64,000 nucleotides of DNA from Pistricoccus aurantiacus (GCF_007954585.1 NZ_CP042382.1:992001-1056000), one strand, 5' to 3'; positions 9,308-19,787 are shown, numbered from the stretch's first letter. Numbers and translations: made by a program. The notes: generated by a model not told the origin, from the sequence alone.

Positions 9308-10084
9308 GTGAGCAAATTTGCCTTGGAGGACGTGCTGAGCGTGCATCATTGGAATGACACGCTGTTCAGCTTTCGCACCACCCGGGAGCGCAGCCTGCGC
9401 TTCAAGAACGGTCAGTTCGTGATGATCGGCCTGGAAGTCGCAGGCAAGCCCTTGATGCGAGCCTATTCCATTGCCAGCCCCAACTACGAGGACCACTTGG
9501 AGTTCTTCAGCATCAAGGTTCAGGACGGTCCCCTGACTTCGCGCCTTCAGCACCTGAAAGTCGGCGATCATATCATGGTCAGCCGCAAGCCCACGGGCAC
9601 CCTGGTGGTGGACGACCTGCTGCCGGGTCGCAATCTTTACATGCTTGCCACCGGTACCGGCCTGGCGCCTTTCATGAGCCTGATCCAGGATCCGGAAGTC
9701 TACGAGCGCTTCGAGAAGGTGGTACTGGTGCACGGGGTGCGCAACGTCAATGAACTGGCCTACGCGGACTTCATCACCAAGGAGTTGCCGAACCACGAGT
9801 ATCTTGGTGAAGAGATCGCCGCCAAGCTCGTCTACTATCCCACGGTGACTCGCGAAACATTCCATACCATGGGCCGCCTGACGGATCATATCCGCACCGG
9901 CAAGCTGTTCGGCGATGCGGATTTGCCGATCATCGACCCCAAGCAGGATCGCGCGATGATCTGCGGCAGTCCCAATATGCTCGACGACACCAGCCTCCTG
10001 CTCGACGAGCTGGGCTTCAGTATCTCTCCGCGCCAAGGCGAGCCCGGCGGCTACGTGATCGAGCGCGCTTTCGTCGAGAAATAA
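9308..10084 (+). CDS. fpr: ferredoxin/flavodoxin-NADP+ reductase
   Basis: A 258-residue cytoplasmic FAD enzyme exchanging electrons between NADPH and ferredoxin or flavodoxin. RAYSIASPNY is the FAD-binding RxYS motif, the NADP-binding part begins with ATGTGLAPFMSL, and the C-terminus ends ERAFVEK, the ending known from the Azotobacter/Pseudomonas-type reductases rather than the E. coli type. Translation starts at a GTG preceded by AAGGAG at 9296-9301. The promoter and a LysR operator candidate lie just upstream, so induction by oxidative stress through the divergent regulator is likely. Confidence 0.95.
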   Translation: MSKFALEDVLSVHHWNDTLFSFRTTRERSLRFKNGQFVMIGLEVAGKPLMRAYSIASPNYEDHLEFFSIKVQDGPLTSRLQHLKVGDHIMVSRKPTGTLVVDDLLPGRNLYMLATGTGLAPFMSLIQDPEVYERFEKVVLVHGVRNVNELAYADFITKELPNHEYLGEEIAAKLVYYPTVTRETFHTMGRLTDHIRTGKLFGDADLPIIDPKQDRAMICGSPNMLDDTSLLLDELGFSISPRQGEPGGYVIERAFVEK

Positions 10085-10118
10085 GGGGCAAGGCCGAAGC
10101 GCGCAACTGAACGCTGTA

Positions 10119-10158
10119 AGAACAGCCCCAAGCGCACGGCTTGGGGTCAGCCTGTTCT
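10119..10158. terminator. bidirectional terminator between fpr and glnK
   Basis: An imperfect hairpin: outer arms AGAACAG (10119-10125) and CTGTTCT (10152-10158), inner arms CCCCAAGC (10126-10133) and GCTTGGGG (10139-10146). It fills the gap between the convergent fpr and glnK stops and can act on both strands. Confidence 0.7.
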
Positions 10159-10159
10159 T

Positions 10160-11819
<1,660 letters not shown>

Positions 11820-11878
11820 TCCTGGGTATCCCTTTAGCGCAGATGGTAGGCGAGTCGAAACCCGTTCAAAAGAGCTAA

Positions 11879-11894
11879 AGCGAGAACCGTGCCA
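11879..11894 (-). promoter_or_regulatory. sigma-54 promoter of amtB-glnK
   Basis: On the minus strand the bases read TGGCACGGTTCTCGCT. Against the -24/-12 consensus TGGCACGNNNNTTGCW only one defined base differs, and the GG and GC dinucleotides have the exact spacing. The expected transcription start lies about 45-50 bases before the amtB ATG. Confidence 0.8.
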
Positions 11895-11981
11895 CTTTCA
11901 GGAAACGCTTTATATGGCAATGGCTTGTTTTTTTATTCCAAGGTTCCGGTAAGCGTGAAACGCTGAGGGCACGGGCCTTCT

Positions 11982-12004
11982 GCACCAATTCGGCGCGTTG
12001 GTGC
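11982..12004. promoter_or_regulatory. enhancer-like inverted repeat upstream of amtB
   Basis: GCACCAA (11982-11988) and TTGGTGC (11998-12004) form a perfect inverted repeat about 90-110 bases upstream of the sigma-54 promoter. The half-sites equal those of NtrC sites (GCACCA and TGGTGC), but the spacing is longer than in the classical 17-bp operator. It may be a variant NtrC enhancer or merely a hairpin. Confidence 0.4.
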
Positions 12005-12090
12005 TTGAGGCTGCGTTGATCGGAAGCATGCGTTGAGGACCGTCCTTGCGTATCCTGACAAGTGTCAATTCGATGAAGGAGTATTGAGCA

Positions 12091-12549
12091 ATGTCGACTC
12101 AGGATCGTATCAGCCGACTGGCCCAGCAGCTTGGCGAGCGTTTGCAAGGGGCGTCCCACGCTCCCGAAGAGTTCCAGCGAGGGGTGCAGCAGGTCGTGCG
12201 GGGCGCCTTCGATCGGCTGGAACTGGTTTCCCGGGAGGACTTCGACATTCTGATGGATGTGCTGCAGCGCACCCGCAGCCGGGTCGAGGCGCTGGAAAAG
12301 CAAGTTGCCGCCTTGGAGAGCGCTTTGGACAAGCGGGAGGGTCACTCCCACAAGCCTGCTATCGCTACATCGGGGAACAGCATAGGAAACGCCACACCCC
12401 AGGATAAAAGTCGGATGGGATCCAAGGAAGATGCCGCCTCCTCCAAGGCCAAGCGCGCCATGGCGGAGGAAGAAACTACTGATGCCAAACAAGGAACCGC
12501 CGATAACAAGACATCCGATACAGCAAAATCTAAACGTCCCGACGCCTGA
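12091..12549 (+). CDS. ubiK: ubiquinone biosynthesis accessory factor UbiK
   Basis: The first 85 or so residues match the UbiK/YqiC family, a small coiled-coil protein that binds UbiJ and assists ubiquinone assembly: ISRLAQQLGERLQG near the start, then VSREDFDILMDVLQRTR and a coiled coil LEALEKQ-like segment. E. coli UbiK has about 100 residues. Here 152 are present because of a low-complexity tail of about 65 residues rich in Lys, Ala, Asp, Ser and Thr. AAGGAG at 12076-12081 precedes the ATG. In related bacteria this gene commonly neighbours comM, which here is displaced by about 5 kb. Confidence 0.88.
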   Translation: MSTQDRISRLAQQLGERLQGASHAPEEFQRGVQQVVRGAFDRLELVSREDFDILMDVLQRTRSRVEALEKQVAALESALDKREGHSHKPAIATSGNSIGNATPQDKSRMGSKEDAASSKAKRAMAEEETTDAKQGTADNKTSDTAKSKRPDA

Positions 12550-12610
12550 TTTATCGGTTCGTCATCGATAATCACAGCTTGACGATCAAGAGCCACAACA
12601 AGGAACACGC

Positions 12611-12730
12611 ATGACACTGGCTATCATCAAAAGCCGGGCAAGCTTGGGACTGGAAACGCCGGACGTGCTGGTCGAAGGGTATCTGACCAAGGGCCTACCG
12701 GGGATGACCCTGGTGGGCCGGCGAATGTGA
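12611..12730 (+). pseudogene. 5' remnant of comM
   Basis: From the ATG at 12611 the translation MTLAIIKSRASLGLETPDVL continues to LVG and then leaves the ComM sequence, ending at a stop at 12728-12730 after 39 codons. The intact comM at 17792 begins MTLAIIKSRASLGLEAPEVL. By hand alignment about 109 bases match with 15 differences, and the ribosome-binding region AAGGAAC is also shared. It is a scrap of a second comM, cut after codon 36. Confidence 0.85.
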
Positions 12731-12768
12731 CGATTGCGTGGTTCGATAGGTGGATTGCCTTTTGTCCC

Positions 12769-12805
12769 GATCGGCACACTAAAGTTTTATCCCCGCCTGC
12801 CGATC
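12769..12805. repeat. inverted repeat upstream of the polyamine-binding gene
   Basis: GATCGGCA (12769-12776) and TGCCGATC (12798-12805) form a perfect 8-bp inverted repeat separated by 21 bases, between the comM scrap and the solute-binding gene. It could be an operator, but no promoter hexamers are clear nearby. Confidence 0.35.
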
Positions 12806-12878
12806 AATCAAGGGTGGCGCGGCTTTGTAACCTAACGCTAGCCACGTAAGTTATCGACCGTCATGGATGAGGATAGTC

Positions 12879-13925
12879 ATGTATTTTTGGAAAAACTTAT
12901 GGATAACGTTTTTTCTGATCGTGGCTACACTCCCCGTGCAGGCGGCGGAGCCACCGGAACTCCTGTTCCTCAATTGGGCCGACTACATGGATCCAGAGAT
13001 TCTCGAGGAATTCAAGCAGCGAACCGGCATCACGGTGAAACAAATCTATTTTGATTCCGATGGCTCTCGAGATGAGCTTTTGCTTGAGACCGAGGGCAAG
13101 GGTTTCGATCTGGCACTCGTCAATGGAGCGTCGATTCGCATCCTGGCCGGGCGGGGATGGCTGGCGTCCATCAGCGAGACGGACATCCCGAACCTGAAGC
13201 ATGTCGATCCGCGCTGGCGTACCGAGCATGAGGGTGCTGAAACGTATGGCGTGCCCTATTTTTGGGGCACTCTGGGTATCGCTTACCGCCAGGATCTCAT
13301 TCCCTTTGCTGTTTTAAGCTGGATGGATCTTTTGCAGCCACCAGAGGGGTTGAATGGCAGGGTGGGCATGATCAGCGATAGCAGGGACATGATCGGCGTG
13401 GCGCTGAAGGCACTCGGCTATTCCCTCAACAGCACGGACAAGCAGGAATTAAAAGCGGCCGAGGCATTGCTTCAAGAGCAGGCGTCTGCCGTCAAGACCT
13501 ACCAGTATATTTCCTTGGATGAAAACTCCGCCCTAGTGAACGGTCAGGTCGCCATGAGCATGATGTACAACGGTGATGCAAGGATGGTGCAGGAATACGA
13601 CGAAAACATTGCCTTTGTACTCCCGCAAGAGGGCGGCAATATTTGGGTCGACTACTTGACCGTGCTTAGCGCATCGACCGACAAGGTCTCCGCCAAACGG
13701 TTTATCGATTTCCTCAATGAGCCGGAGATCGCGGCACGACTTGCCCAGTACGTCTATTACGCCACCCCCAACCGAGCGGCGGAGAAACTTTTGCCGGCAG
13801 ACTTCAAGAACGATCCGGTCATCTATCCGAGTGGCAAGGCGTTGGAAAAGTCGAAGCCTTACCGGCGACTACCGCCCCGGATACAAAAATACCGCGCCGC
13901 GATATTCTCGCGTATCGTTTACTGA
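12879..13925 (+). CDS. periplasmic polyamine-binding-like protein (NspS/PotD type)
   Basis: A 348-residue exported protein with a signal peptide ending at VQA (residue 22). The mature protein has the PotD/PotF-type opening LLFLNWADYMDPEILEEF, then FDLALVNGASI and GVPYFWGTLGIAYR, typical of spermidine/putrescine-binding proteins. GAGGAT at 12869-12874 fits the ATG at 12879 better than an ATG 12 bases earlier. No polyamine ABC transporter genes are present. Instead a GGDEF-EAL sensor gene starts 16 bases after its stop, the arrangement of nspS-mbaA in Vibrio, where the binding protein reports norspermidine or spermidine to a c-di-GMP enzyme. The base composition is less GC-rich than its neighbours. 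The ligand is inferred. Confidence 0.82.
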   Translation: MYFWKNLWITFFLIVATLPVQAAEPPELLFLNWADYMDPEILEEFKQRTGITVKQIYFDSDGSRDELLLETEGKGFDLALVNGASIRILAGRGWLASISETDIPNLKHVDPRWRTEHEGAETYGVPYFWGTLGIAYRQDLIPFAVLSWMDLLQPPEGLNGRVGMISDSRDMIGVALKALGYSLNSTDKQELKAAEALLQEQASAVKTYQYISLDENSALVNGQVAMSMMYNGDARMVQEYDENIAFVLPQEGGNIWVDYLTVLSASTDKVSAKRFIDFLNEPEIAARLAQYVYYATPNRAAEKLLPADFKNDPVIYPSGKALEKSKPYRRLPPRIQKYRAAIFSRIVY

Positions 13926-13941
13926 TAGCCAGGTTGGCCTC

Positions 13942-14871
13942 ATGCGCCTGCATGCCAAAGTTCTGTTAGTCGTCATACCCTTGTCAGTGATTCCTCTACT
14001 GCTCCTGGGGTGGCTCGCCTATGAGCAACTTCGCTCGACCGGGGTCGAGCGGTCTTCAGATCAGATGACGACCTTGATGGACCAATTGGCCCAGAATTTC
14101 CACGTGCGCACGGAGGTGGCCGAGGCCAACGTCAAGCTGTTCGCCGATGCCTCCTTGATGCGCTCCTACGCGCTCACCGAGGATGAGGAAGCGCGTTATG
14201 CATTGATGCTTCCTTCCCTGTTGAAGCTATTCGCCAGCTACCTGCGTGCCTATCCGGATTACTACGAAATCCGTTTCCTGCTACCCGATGGGTTCGAAGA
14301 CGTTCGCGCCACCCTGACGCCGATTCCCAATGCCACGGTCGAGGAAGGGGATACCTTTTTTTTCAAGGCGCTTAGCCGGTCCGAGGACGAGACACTGAGC
14401 CGAGTGTTCACCAACCCGGACAACGGCGAGATCGCGCTTCAGGCCGCGAGACCCCTTTATCTGATCGACATTGCCAATGATGACCCCCTCGGCACCGGGC
14501 CAAGGCTTCGTGGTTACCTGGTCATCACCATGAAGTTGGATTCCATCGCCGAACAGATCGCGGAAAACCACATTGGCAAGCGCGGCCATATTCTCGTGAC
14601 GGACAAGAAGGGAAAAATCCTCTTCCACCATGACCCGTCTCAGGTAGGCGAGACGCTTCCCGCCACGCTGATGAAGACGGCCTGGAACACAAGCACGGAG
14701 AAGCAGCCTCATCGGGCTAGCTATCAAGGAGAGCCGGCCTTGTTGGCCAGCCAAGCATTGCACAAGAACCTGCTGCTGATGGGTGTTTTGCCCGCATCGG
14801 AACTGCTCGAGGAAAGCTGGCGTCTGGGAAAAACCGTTGCCTGGATCATCCTCGGGACCGTAACGCTATGA
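13942..14871 (+). pseudogene. MbaA-like c-di-GMP sensor, 5' half (Cache domain)
   Basis: The N-terminal half of a transmembrane GGDEF-EAL protein: TM1 at residues 7-27, then a periplasmic Cache-type domain of about 260 residues with the typical YPDYYEIRFLLPDG strand pair. The frame ends at a stop supplied by the insertion sequence at 14869, after 309 residues, in the middle of TM2 (WIILGTVTL). Removing the element with one copy of the 3-bp target repeat joins this half in frame to the part beginning at 16141 and gives a protein of 828 residues. Alone, this half would be a membrane-anchored sensor without an output domain. Confidence 0.9.
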
Positions 14872-14936
14872 ACTGGACCCCGAAATTTGGACAGGTGCCT
14901 AAGCTCTGATTCATCATCTCCCTCAGGAGGAGAATC

Positions 14937-15221
14937 ATGAGCAAGAAACGCCAACAGTACAGCGCTTCATTCAAGTCCAAGGTTGCCCTGGCCGCTCTCA
15001 AGGGTGACCAGACCACTTCCGAGATCGCCGCCCGTTTCCAGATCCATCCGACCATGGTCAGCACCTGGAAACGCGAGCTGCTGGAAAATGCCCCTGACCT
15101 CTTCGAAGGCAAGAAGAAGGCTGGCAAGCCGTCCAACGAGCCCAACACCGATGAACTCTATCGCGAGATCGGCCGGTTGACGGTGGAACGCGATTTTTTA
15201 TCGCGCAAGCTCGATCAGTAA
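14937..15221 (+). CDS. IS3-family transposase OrfA
   Basis: A 94-residue DNA-binding protein with a helix-turn-helix of the transposase IS3/IS911 type (YSASFKSKVALAALKGDQTT, then EIAARFQIHPTMVSTWKREL) and a C-terminal leucine-zipper-like segment. AGGAGG precedes the ATG. The heptamer T TTT TTA at 15194-15200 lies in the correct phase for a -1 ribosomal shift, which would fuse OrfA to OrfB to form the active transposase. Confidence 0.93.
   Translation: MSKKRQQYSASFKSKVALAALKGDQTTSEIAARFQIHPTMVSTWKRELLENAPDLFEGKKKAGKPSNEPNTDELYREIGRLTVERDFLSRKLDQ
15194..15200 (+). promoter_or_regulatory. -1 programmed frameshift heptamer
   Basis: T TTT TTA, read in the orfA frame as GAT TTT TTA, is a classical X XXY YYZ slippery sequence. 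After a -1 shift the frame runs without a stop into orfB. OrfA itself ends 21 bases further on. Confidence 0.75.
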
Positions 15222-15235
15222 GTCGTCGACGCCGG

Positions 15236-16069
15236 TTGGCGATGATCGAGCGCGACCACCCTGATATCAGCATGACGCGCCAATGTGAATTGCTCAAATT
15301 GAGCCGCTCATCGGTGTACTACCGTCCTCGGCAACAGCGTCAGAAGGATTTGAATCTCATGTATCTACTTGATCAGCAACATCTGGAAACGCCGTATTAC
15401 GGGTCTCGCAAAATGCGGGCGTTCCTGCAGCGCCAGGGCTATCAGGTAAACCGCAAGCGAGTCCAGCGACTGATGCGCACCATGGGCCTGCAGGCGGTAT
15501 ACCCGCGTCCGAGAACCAGCATTCCCGGCGAGGGGCACAAGGTTTATCCCTACCTGCTCAAAGGGCGCCGGATCGACCGGCCCAACCAGGTGTGGGCCGC
15601 CGATATCACGTATGCGCCGCTGGCCCGGGGCTTCATGTACCTGGTGGCCATCATGGACTGGCACACTCGCAAGGTGCTGTCCTGGCGCGTCTCGAACACC
15701 CTGGACGCTGACTTCTGCGTTGGTGCTCTGGAGGAGGCCCTGCAACGTCATGGAACGCCGGAAATCTTCAACACGGATCAGGGTGTCCAGTTCACCAGTG
15801 AAGCCTTCACCGATGTTCTCAAGCATCATGGCATCCGGATCAGCATGGACGGCAAGGGCTGCTACCATGACAATATCTTCGTGGAACGCCTCTGGCGCAG
15901 TGTCAAACATGAGTGCATCTACCTCACCGCCTTCGAGGATGGGCGACACTTGAGACAGGCGCTTAACCGGTACTTCCGGCACTACAATCAGGAGCGGTTC
16001 CATCAGAGCCATGATTATCAAACACCCGACGAGGTGTATTACCAGCCATCCGTGACCCTGGCAGCTTGA
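15236..16069 (+). CDS. IS3-family transposase OrfB (DDE integrase domain)
   Basis: A 277-residue frame when counted from the ATG at 15236, but it is probably made mainly as an OrfAB fusion, whose -1 frame enters at 15200. It has the HTH_21 region with CELLKLSRSSVYYRPR followed by the rve integrase core. The DDE residues are visible: Asp in VWAADITYAPL, Asp in FNTDQGVQFTS and Glu in NIFVERLWRSVKHE. All are intact, so the element may still be mobile. Confidence 0.93.
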   Translation: MAMIERDHPDISMTRQCELLKLSRSSVYYRPRQQRQKDLNLMYLLDQQHLETPYYGSRKMRAFLQRQGYQVNRKRVQRLMRTMGLQAVYPRPRTSIPGEGHKVYPYLLKGRRIDRPNQVWAADITYAPLARGFMYLVAIMDWHTRKVLSWRVSNTLDADFCVGALEEALQRHGTPEIFNTDQGVQFTSEAFTDVLKHHGIRISMDGKGCYHDNIFVERLWRSVKHECIYLTAFEDGRHLRQALNRYFRHYNQERFHQSHDYQTPDEVYYQPSVTLAA

Positions 16070-16122
16070 GCCGGGTAAACAAAGAGGTCAGAGCTTAGTA
16101 ACACCTTCAAGCTGTCCAGCTG

Positions 16123-17700
16123 ATGGGGTCCACCTCACTAATCATCATCGCCTTGTTTTTCGCCATGCATGTCTTGATGATCCGTCCCCTGCAGCATTTG
16201 ATGCAGGCGGTTCAAGAAATTGGCCAGGGCAACTTGACGCCGGATATCGCGTTTTCTTCCAAAGACGAACTCGGACAAATGGCGCTGAGCTTCCAAAACA
16301 TGGGACGTAAGCTGAAAAAATCCCAATGGAAGGTCAAGCGTCTGGCTTACCACGACAGCCTGACGGGGCTGCCCAATCGGCTACTGTTCCGTGAGTACCT
16401 GCAGCACATGATCGCGCTCGCCCGTCGTGGGAACAACAAGATGGCGGTGCTATTTCTCGATCTGGACAACTTCAAACGGATCAACGATACGCTTGGCCAT
16501 CAGGTGGGTGATCAGCTACTCAAGAAAATGGCGGCGCGTCTTATTTCGATACTTCGGGCGGAAGACTTCATCCACCGTGAGACCTATCGGAACACCTCGG
16601 AAGTGCTTGCCCGCCTGGGCGGCGATGAGTTTGTCATTCTGTTACCCAAGATCGACGATTCCCAGGATGCGGCCAAGGTCGCCTCACGCATCCTCGACGC
16701 CATGAGAAAGTCGTTCCATGTCGACGGTCAGGAACTGTATGTCGGTAGCAGTATCGGTATTTCCCTGTTTCCCGAAGACGCTACCGAGGAGAACGACCTG
16801 ATAAAGCGCGCCGATGCCGCCATGTACCAGGCAAAGGAGCAGGGGCGTAACAACTTCCAGTTCTATTCCGCTTCCTACAATCTTGCGACGTTCGAGCATC
16901 TTTCGTTGGAAGGCCGGCTGCGGCGTGCCTTGGCTAACGACGAATTCGAACTCCATTACCAGCCCCAGGTACGAGCCGAGACGGGCGAGATAGTGGGGCT
17001 CGAGGCTCTACTGCGCTGGAATGATCCGGTAGAGGGGCTTATTTCCCCGGACCAGTTCATTCCTATCGCCGAGAATAGTGGTTTGATCGTGCCGATTGGT
17101 GAATGGGTCCTGCGCCAGGCCTGTCGTCAAATAAGTGCCTGGCAGGCCGCGGGGCTGTCTCGAGTCAGTGTGTCGGTCAATGTCTCCGCCATTCAACTTC
17201 AGCGCCAGGAATGCGCGACAAAAGTCGATCAAGTATTAAACGAAACCGGGCTTGATCCCAGGTATCTGGAGCTCGAAATCACCGAAACCGCCCTGATGAA
17301 GGTCAAGCCGGAGGTGATCGACCAGCTAGGCGCGATGCAACGAAAGGGTGTGATCATCTCGTTGGACGACTTCGGTACCGGCTATTCATCCTTGAGTCTT
17401 CTGCAGGAATTACCCATAGGAAAACTCAAGATCGATAAAAGCTTCGTGCGCGATATGCTCACCGACCCGAAGGATGCAGCCATCGTATCGGCCATTCTAC
17501 TGATTGCTAAAAGTCTGGGGTTGAAATCCGCCGCCGAAGGAGTCGAGACCCTGGAACAGGCAACCTGGCTCGCGGAAAAAGGCTGTGACAAGTTACAGGG
17601 TTACTTGATAAGCCGGCCGTTGCCGGCAGCGGAGATGGCCAAGCTCTTGAAGAGCGGTGTCATTACCGAGCCTCTCAAGCCCATATTGGAAATATTTTGA
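16123..17700 (+). pseudogene. MbaA-like c-di-GMP sensor, 3' half (HAMP-GGDEF-EAL)
   Basis: The C-terminal part of the interrupted sensor: the rest of TM2 (LIIIALFFAMHVLMI), HAMP, a GGDEF domain with intact RLGGDEF, and an EAL domain with intact GLEALLRW, DDFGTGYSSL and AEGVET. Both a diguanylate cyclase and a phosphodiesterase activity are therefore possible. The right end of the IS supplies an in-frame ATG at 16123, giving 525 residues, but no good ribosome-binding site precedes it. If expressed, it would be a membrane enzyme freed from its periplasmic sensor. Otherwise the gene is inactive. Confidence 0.88.
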
Positions 17701-17791
17701 TATTCGCATGTTGGCAATCCGAATGGGGCGGTTGTATCAGCATGTCTAATTCCGGCACGCTGTGTATCGACAACTACAATAAGGAACATTC

Positions 17792-19300
17792 ATGACGCTG
17801 GCCATCATCAAGAGCCGGGCAAGCCTGGGGCTGGAGGCGCCGGAGGTGCTGGTCGAGGTGCATCTGGCCAATGGCCTGCCGGGGCTGACCCTGGTGGGCC
17901 TGCCGGAAACCGCGGTCAAGGAAAGCCGCGAGCGGGTGCGCAGCGCCCTGGTCAATGCCGGGCTGGAATTTCCGACGACCCGGCGCATTACCTTGAATCT
18001 GGCCCCGGCGGATCTGCCCAAGGAAGGCGGGCGTTTCGACCTGCCCATCGCCCTGGGCATTCTGGTCGCTTCCGGTCAGATTCCCCCGGAGCGTCTGGAA
18101 GGGCTCGAGTGTCTCGGCGAACTAGCGCTGGACGGCAAGCTGCGCCAGGTACCCGGGGTGCTTCCGGTGGCCCTGGCGGCCAAGCGCACCGGGCGCGGCC
18201 TGATCCTGCCCCGGGCCAACGCGGATGAGGCGGCGCTAGCCGGGGATCTCACCGTGCTGCCGGCGGATCATCTGCTGGAAGTGGTGGCGCATCTGCTCAA
18301 CGAGACGTCGATCCCCCCGCACCGCCTGGAACGTCCGCCCATCAGCCTGCCCACCACCATGGATCTGCTCGAGGTGCGCGGCCAGCATCAGGCCCGGCGC
18401 GCCCTGGAGGTCGCCGCGAGCGGCGGCCACAATCTGCTTTTCGCAGGCCCGCCCGGCACCGGCAAGACCATGCTCGCCAGTCGTCTGCCGGGCATTCTGC
18501 CGACCCTCACCGAGGACGAGGCCCTGGAAGTGGCGGCGATACGTTCCGTGTGCGGGCTGCCGCTACAGGAGCAGTGGGGTCAGCGGCCCTTTCGTGCGCC
18601 GCATCATACCGCCAGCGCCGCCGCGCTAGTAGGTGGTGGCTCGAAACCTCGCCCCGGGGAGATTTCCCTGGCGCACCAAGGGGTGCTGTTTCTGGACGAA
18701 CTGCCGGAATTCAGCCGCAGCGTGCTGGAAGTGATGCGCGAGCCCATGGAGTCCGGGCAGATTCATATCGCTCGGGCCAGCCATCAGCGCAGCTACCCGG
18801 CGCGTTTCCAGCTGGTCGCGGCGATGAACCCTTGCCCCTGCGGCCATCTGGGAGATCCTCGCCAGCCTTGCCACTGCACCGCCAGCCAGATTCAGCGCTA
18901 TCAGGGCCGGCTTTCCGGGCCGCTGTTGGATCGTATCGATCTACAGATTGAGGTGCCGGCCCTGCCCCCGGAGCAGTTGACATCGAGAGCGGCGGGGGAA
19001 AGCTCCGCGGACGTTCGCGCTCGGGTTGTCGCCGCTCGGGAGCGCCAGTACGCCCGAGGCGCCCTCAACGCCCATCTGCCCGGTCGCGAACTGGAAGCCG
19101 CCTGCGCCCTGGAAAGCCAGGACCGGGCCTGGCTTGCCCAGGTACTCGAACGCCTCAATCTCTCCGCCCGCGCCTATCATCGGGTATTAAGGGTCGCTCT
19201 GACCCTGGCGGACCTGGCAGGTGAGTCTCGTCCCGGCCGCGCGCAGTTGATGGAAGCCATCGGCTATCGCCAGTTGGACCGGCTGCTCAAGCGGCAGTAA
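17792..19300 (+). CDS. comM: ComM/YifB Mg-chelatase-like AAA+ ATPase
   Basis: A 502-residue AAA+ ATPase of the ComM family, a helicase that promotes branch migration during natural transformation in Vibrio and Haemophilus. The N-terminal Lon-like domain contains LVGLPETAVKESRERVRSAL, Walker A is GPPGTGKT near residue 218, Walker B is GVLFLDELPEF, and the C-terminal lid ends SYRQLDRLL-like. AAGGAAC precedes the ATG. It is complete, but scraps of a second comM lie at 12611-12730 and 20099-20146. The Rid-like pseudogene follows. Confidence 0.95.
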   Translation: MTLAIIKSRASLGLEAPEVLVEVHLANGLPGLTLVGLPETAVKESRERVRSALVNAGLEFPTTRRITLNLAPADLPKEGGRFDLPIALGILVASGQIPPERLEGLECLGELALDGKLRQVPGVLPVALAAKRTGRGLILPRANADEAALAGDLTVLPADHLLEVVAHLLNETSIPPHRLERPPISLPTTMDLLEVRGQHQARRALEVAASGGHNLLFAGPPGTGKTMLASRLPGILPTLTEDEALEVAAIRSVCGLPLQEQWGQRPFRAPHHTASAAALVGGGSKPRPGEISLAHQGVLFLDELPEFSRSVLEVMREPMESGQIHIARASHQRSYPARFQLVAAMNPCPCGHLGDPRQPCHCTASQIQRYQGRLSGPLLDRIDLQIEVPALPPEQLTSRAAGESSADVRARVVAARERQYARGALNAHLPGRELEAACALESQDRAWLAQVLERLNLSARAYHRVLRVALTLADLAGESRPGRAQLMEAIGYRQLDRLLKRQ

Positions 19301-19327
19301 CCCCTTGTCGGATAAGAAGAGAAAGGA

Positions 19328-19697
19328 TGCGTCAGCTCACCTCATCAGGATCACCCTTAGAACCTGATATCGGTTTTTCCCGCGCGGTGCGTATCGGCAA
19401 CATGCTGGCCGTATCCGGTACGGCGCCAATCGCGGAAGACGGAACCGTCGCGTCACCCGGCGCTGTCTGGAGATAGCGACACAGGCGATTCTTGACGCCG
19501 ACTTCAGGCTGCAGGACGTCATTCGGACAAGAGTCATGCTGACCGATATCTCCCGATGGTAGGAGGCGGCGCGTGCCCATGGTGAATGCTTCGGCGACAT
19601 CAAGCCCGCCTGTACCTTCGTGGAAGTCGTCAGGTTTATCGACAGCGAATGGCTGGTGGAAATCGAGATGGACTGTGTCGCTGACAATAACGTCTGA
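19328..19697 (+). pseudogene. RidA/YjgF-family protein, degraded
   Basis: The first frame, from an ATG at 19328, reads like a RidA-family protein (FSRAVRIGNMLAVSGTAPI) up to about 19460, where it hits a stop. The rest continues from about 19461 in another frame (RCLEIATQAILDADFRLQDV, then GDIKPACTFVEVV) to a stop at 19695-19697 and contains an internal TAG after DISRW. At least a small deletion and a nonsense change have occurred, so no functional enamine/imine deaminase is made. Confidence 0.8.
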
Positions 19698-19787
19698 TGG
19701 TGGAAGGGCTCGGCGAATCCTTGCGGTCGAAAAGCGGCTGGCGGGATGGCTCGATCATGGTCCTGACGTTGATCTGTTAGCCTTTTA

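Larger units (their letters stand above)
14869..16137 (+). mobile_element. IS3-family insertion sequence, complete
   Basis: A 1269-bp element with imperfect terminal inverted repeats: the left end begins TGAACTGGACCCC and the complement of the right end begins TGAGGTGGACCCC, and both then share TGGACAG and, further in, TAAGCTCTGA. The flanking bases CTA (14866-14868 and 16138-16140) form a 3-bp target duplication, normal for this family. It carries orfA and orfB in overlapping phases with a frameshift signal. The terminal sequence resembles the IS150 type, but I do not assign a subgroup. Both genes look intact. Confidence 0.92.
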
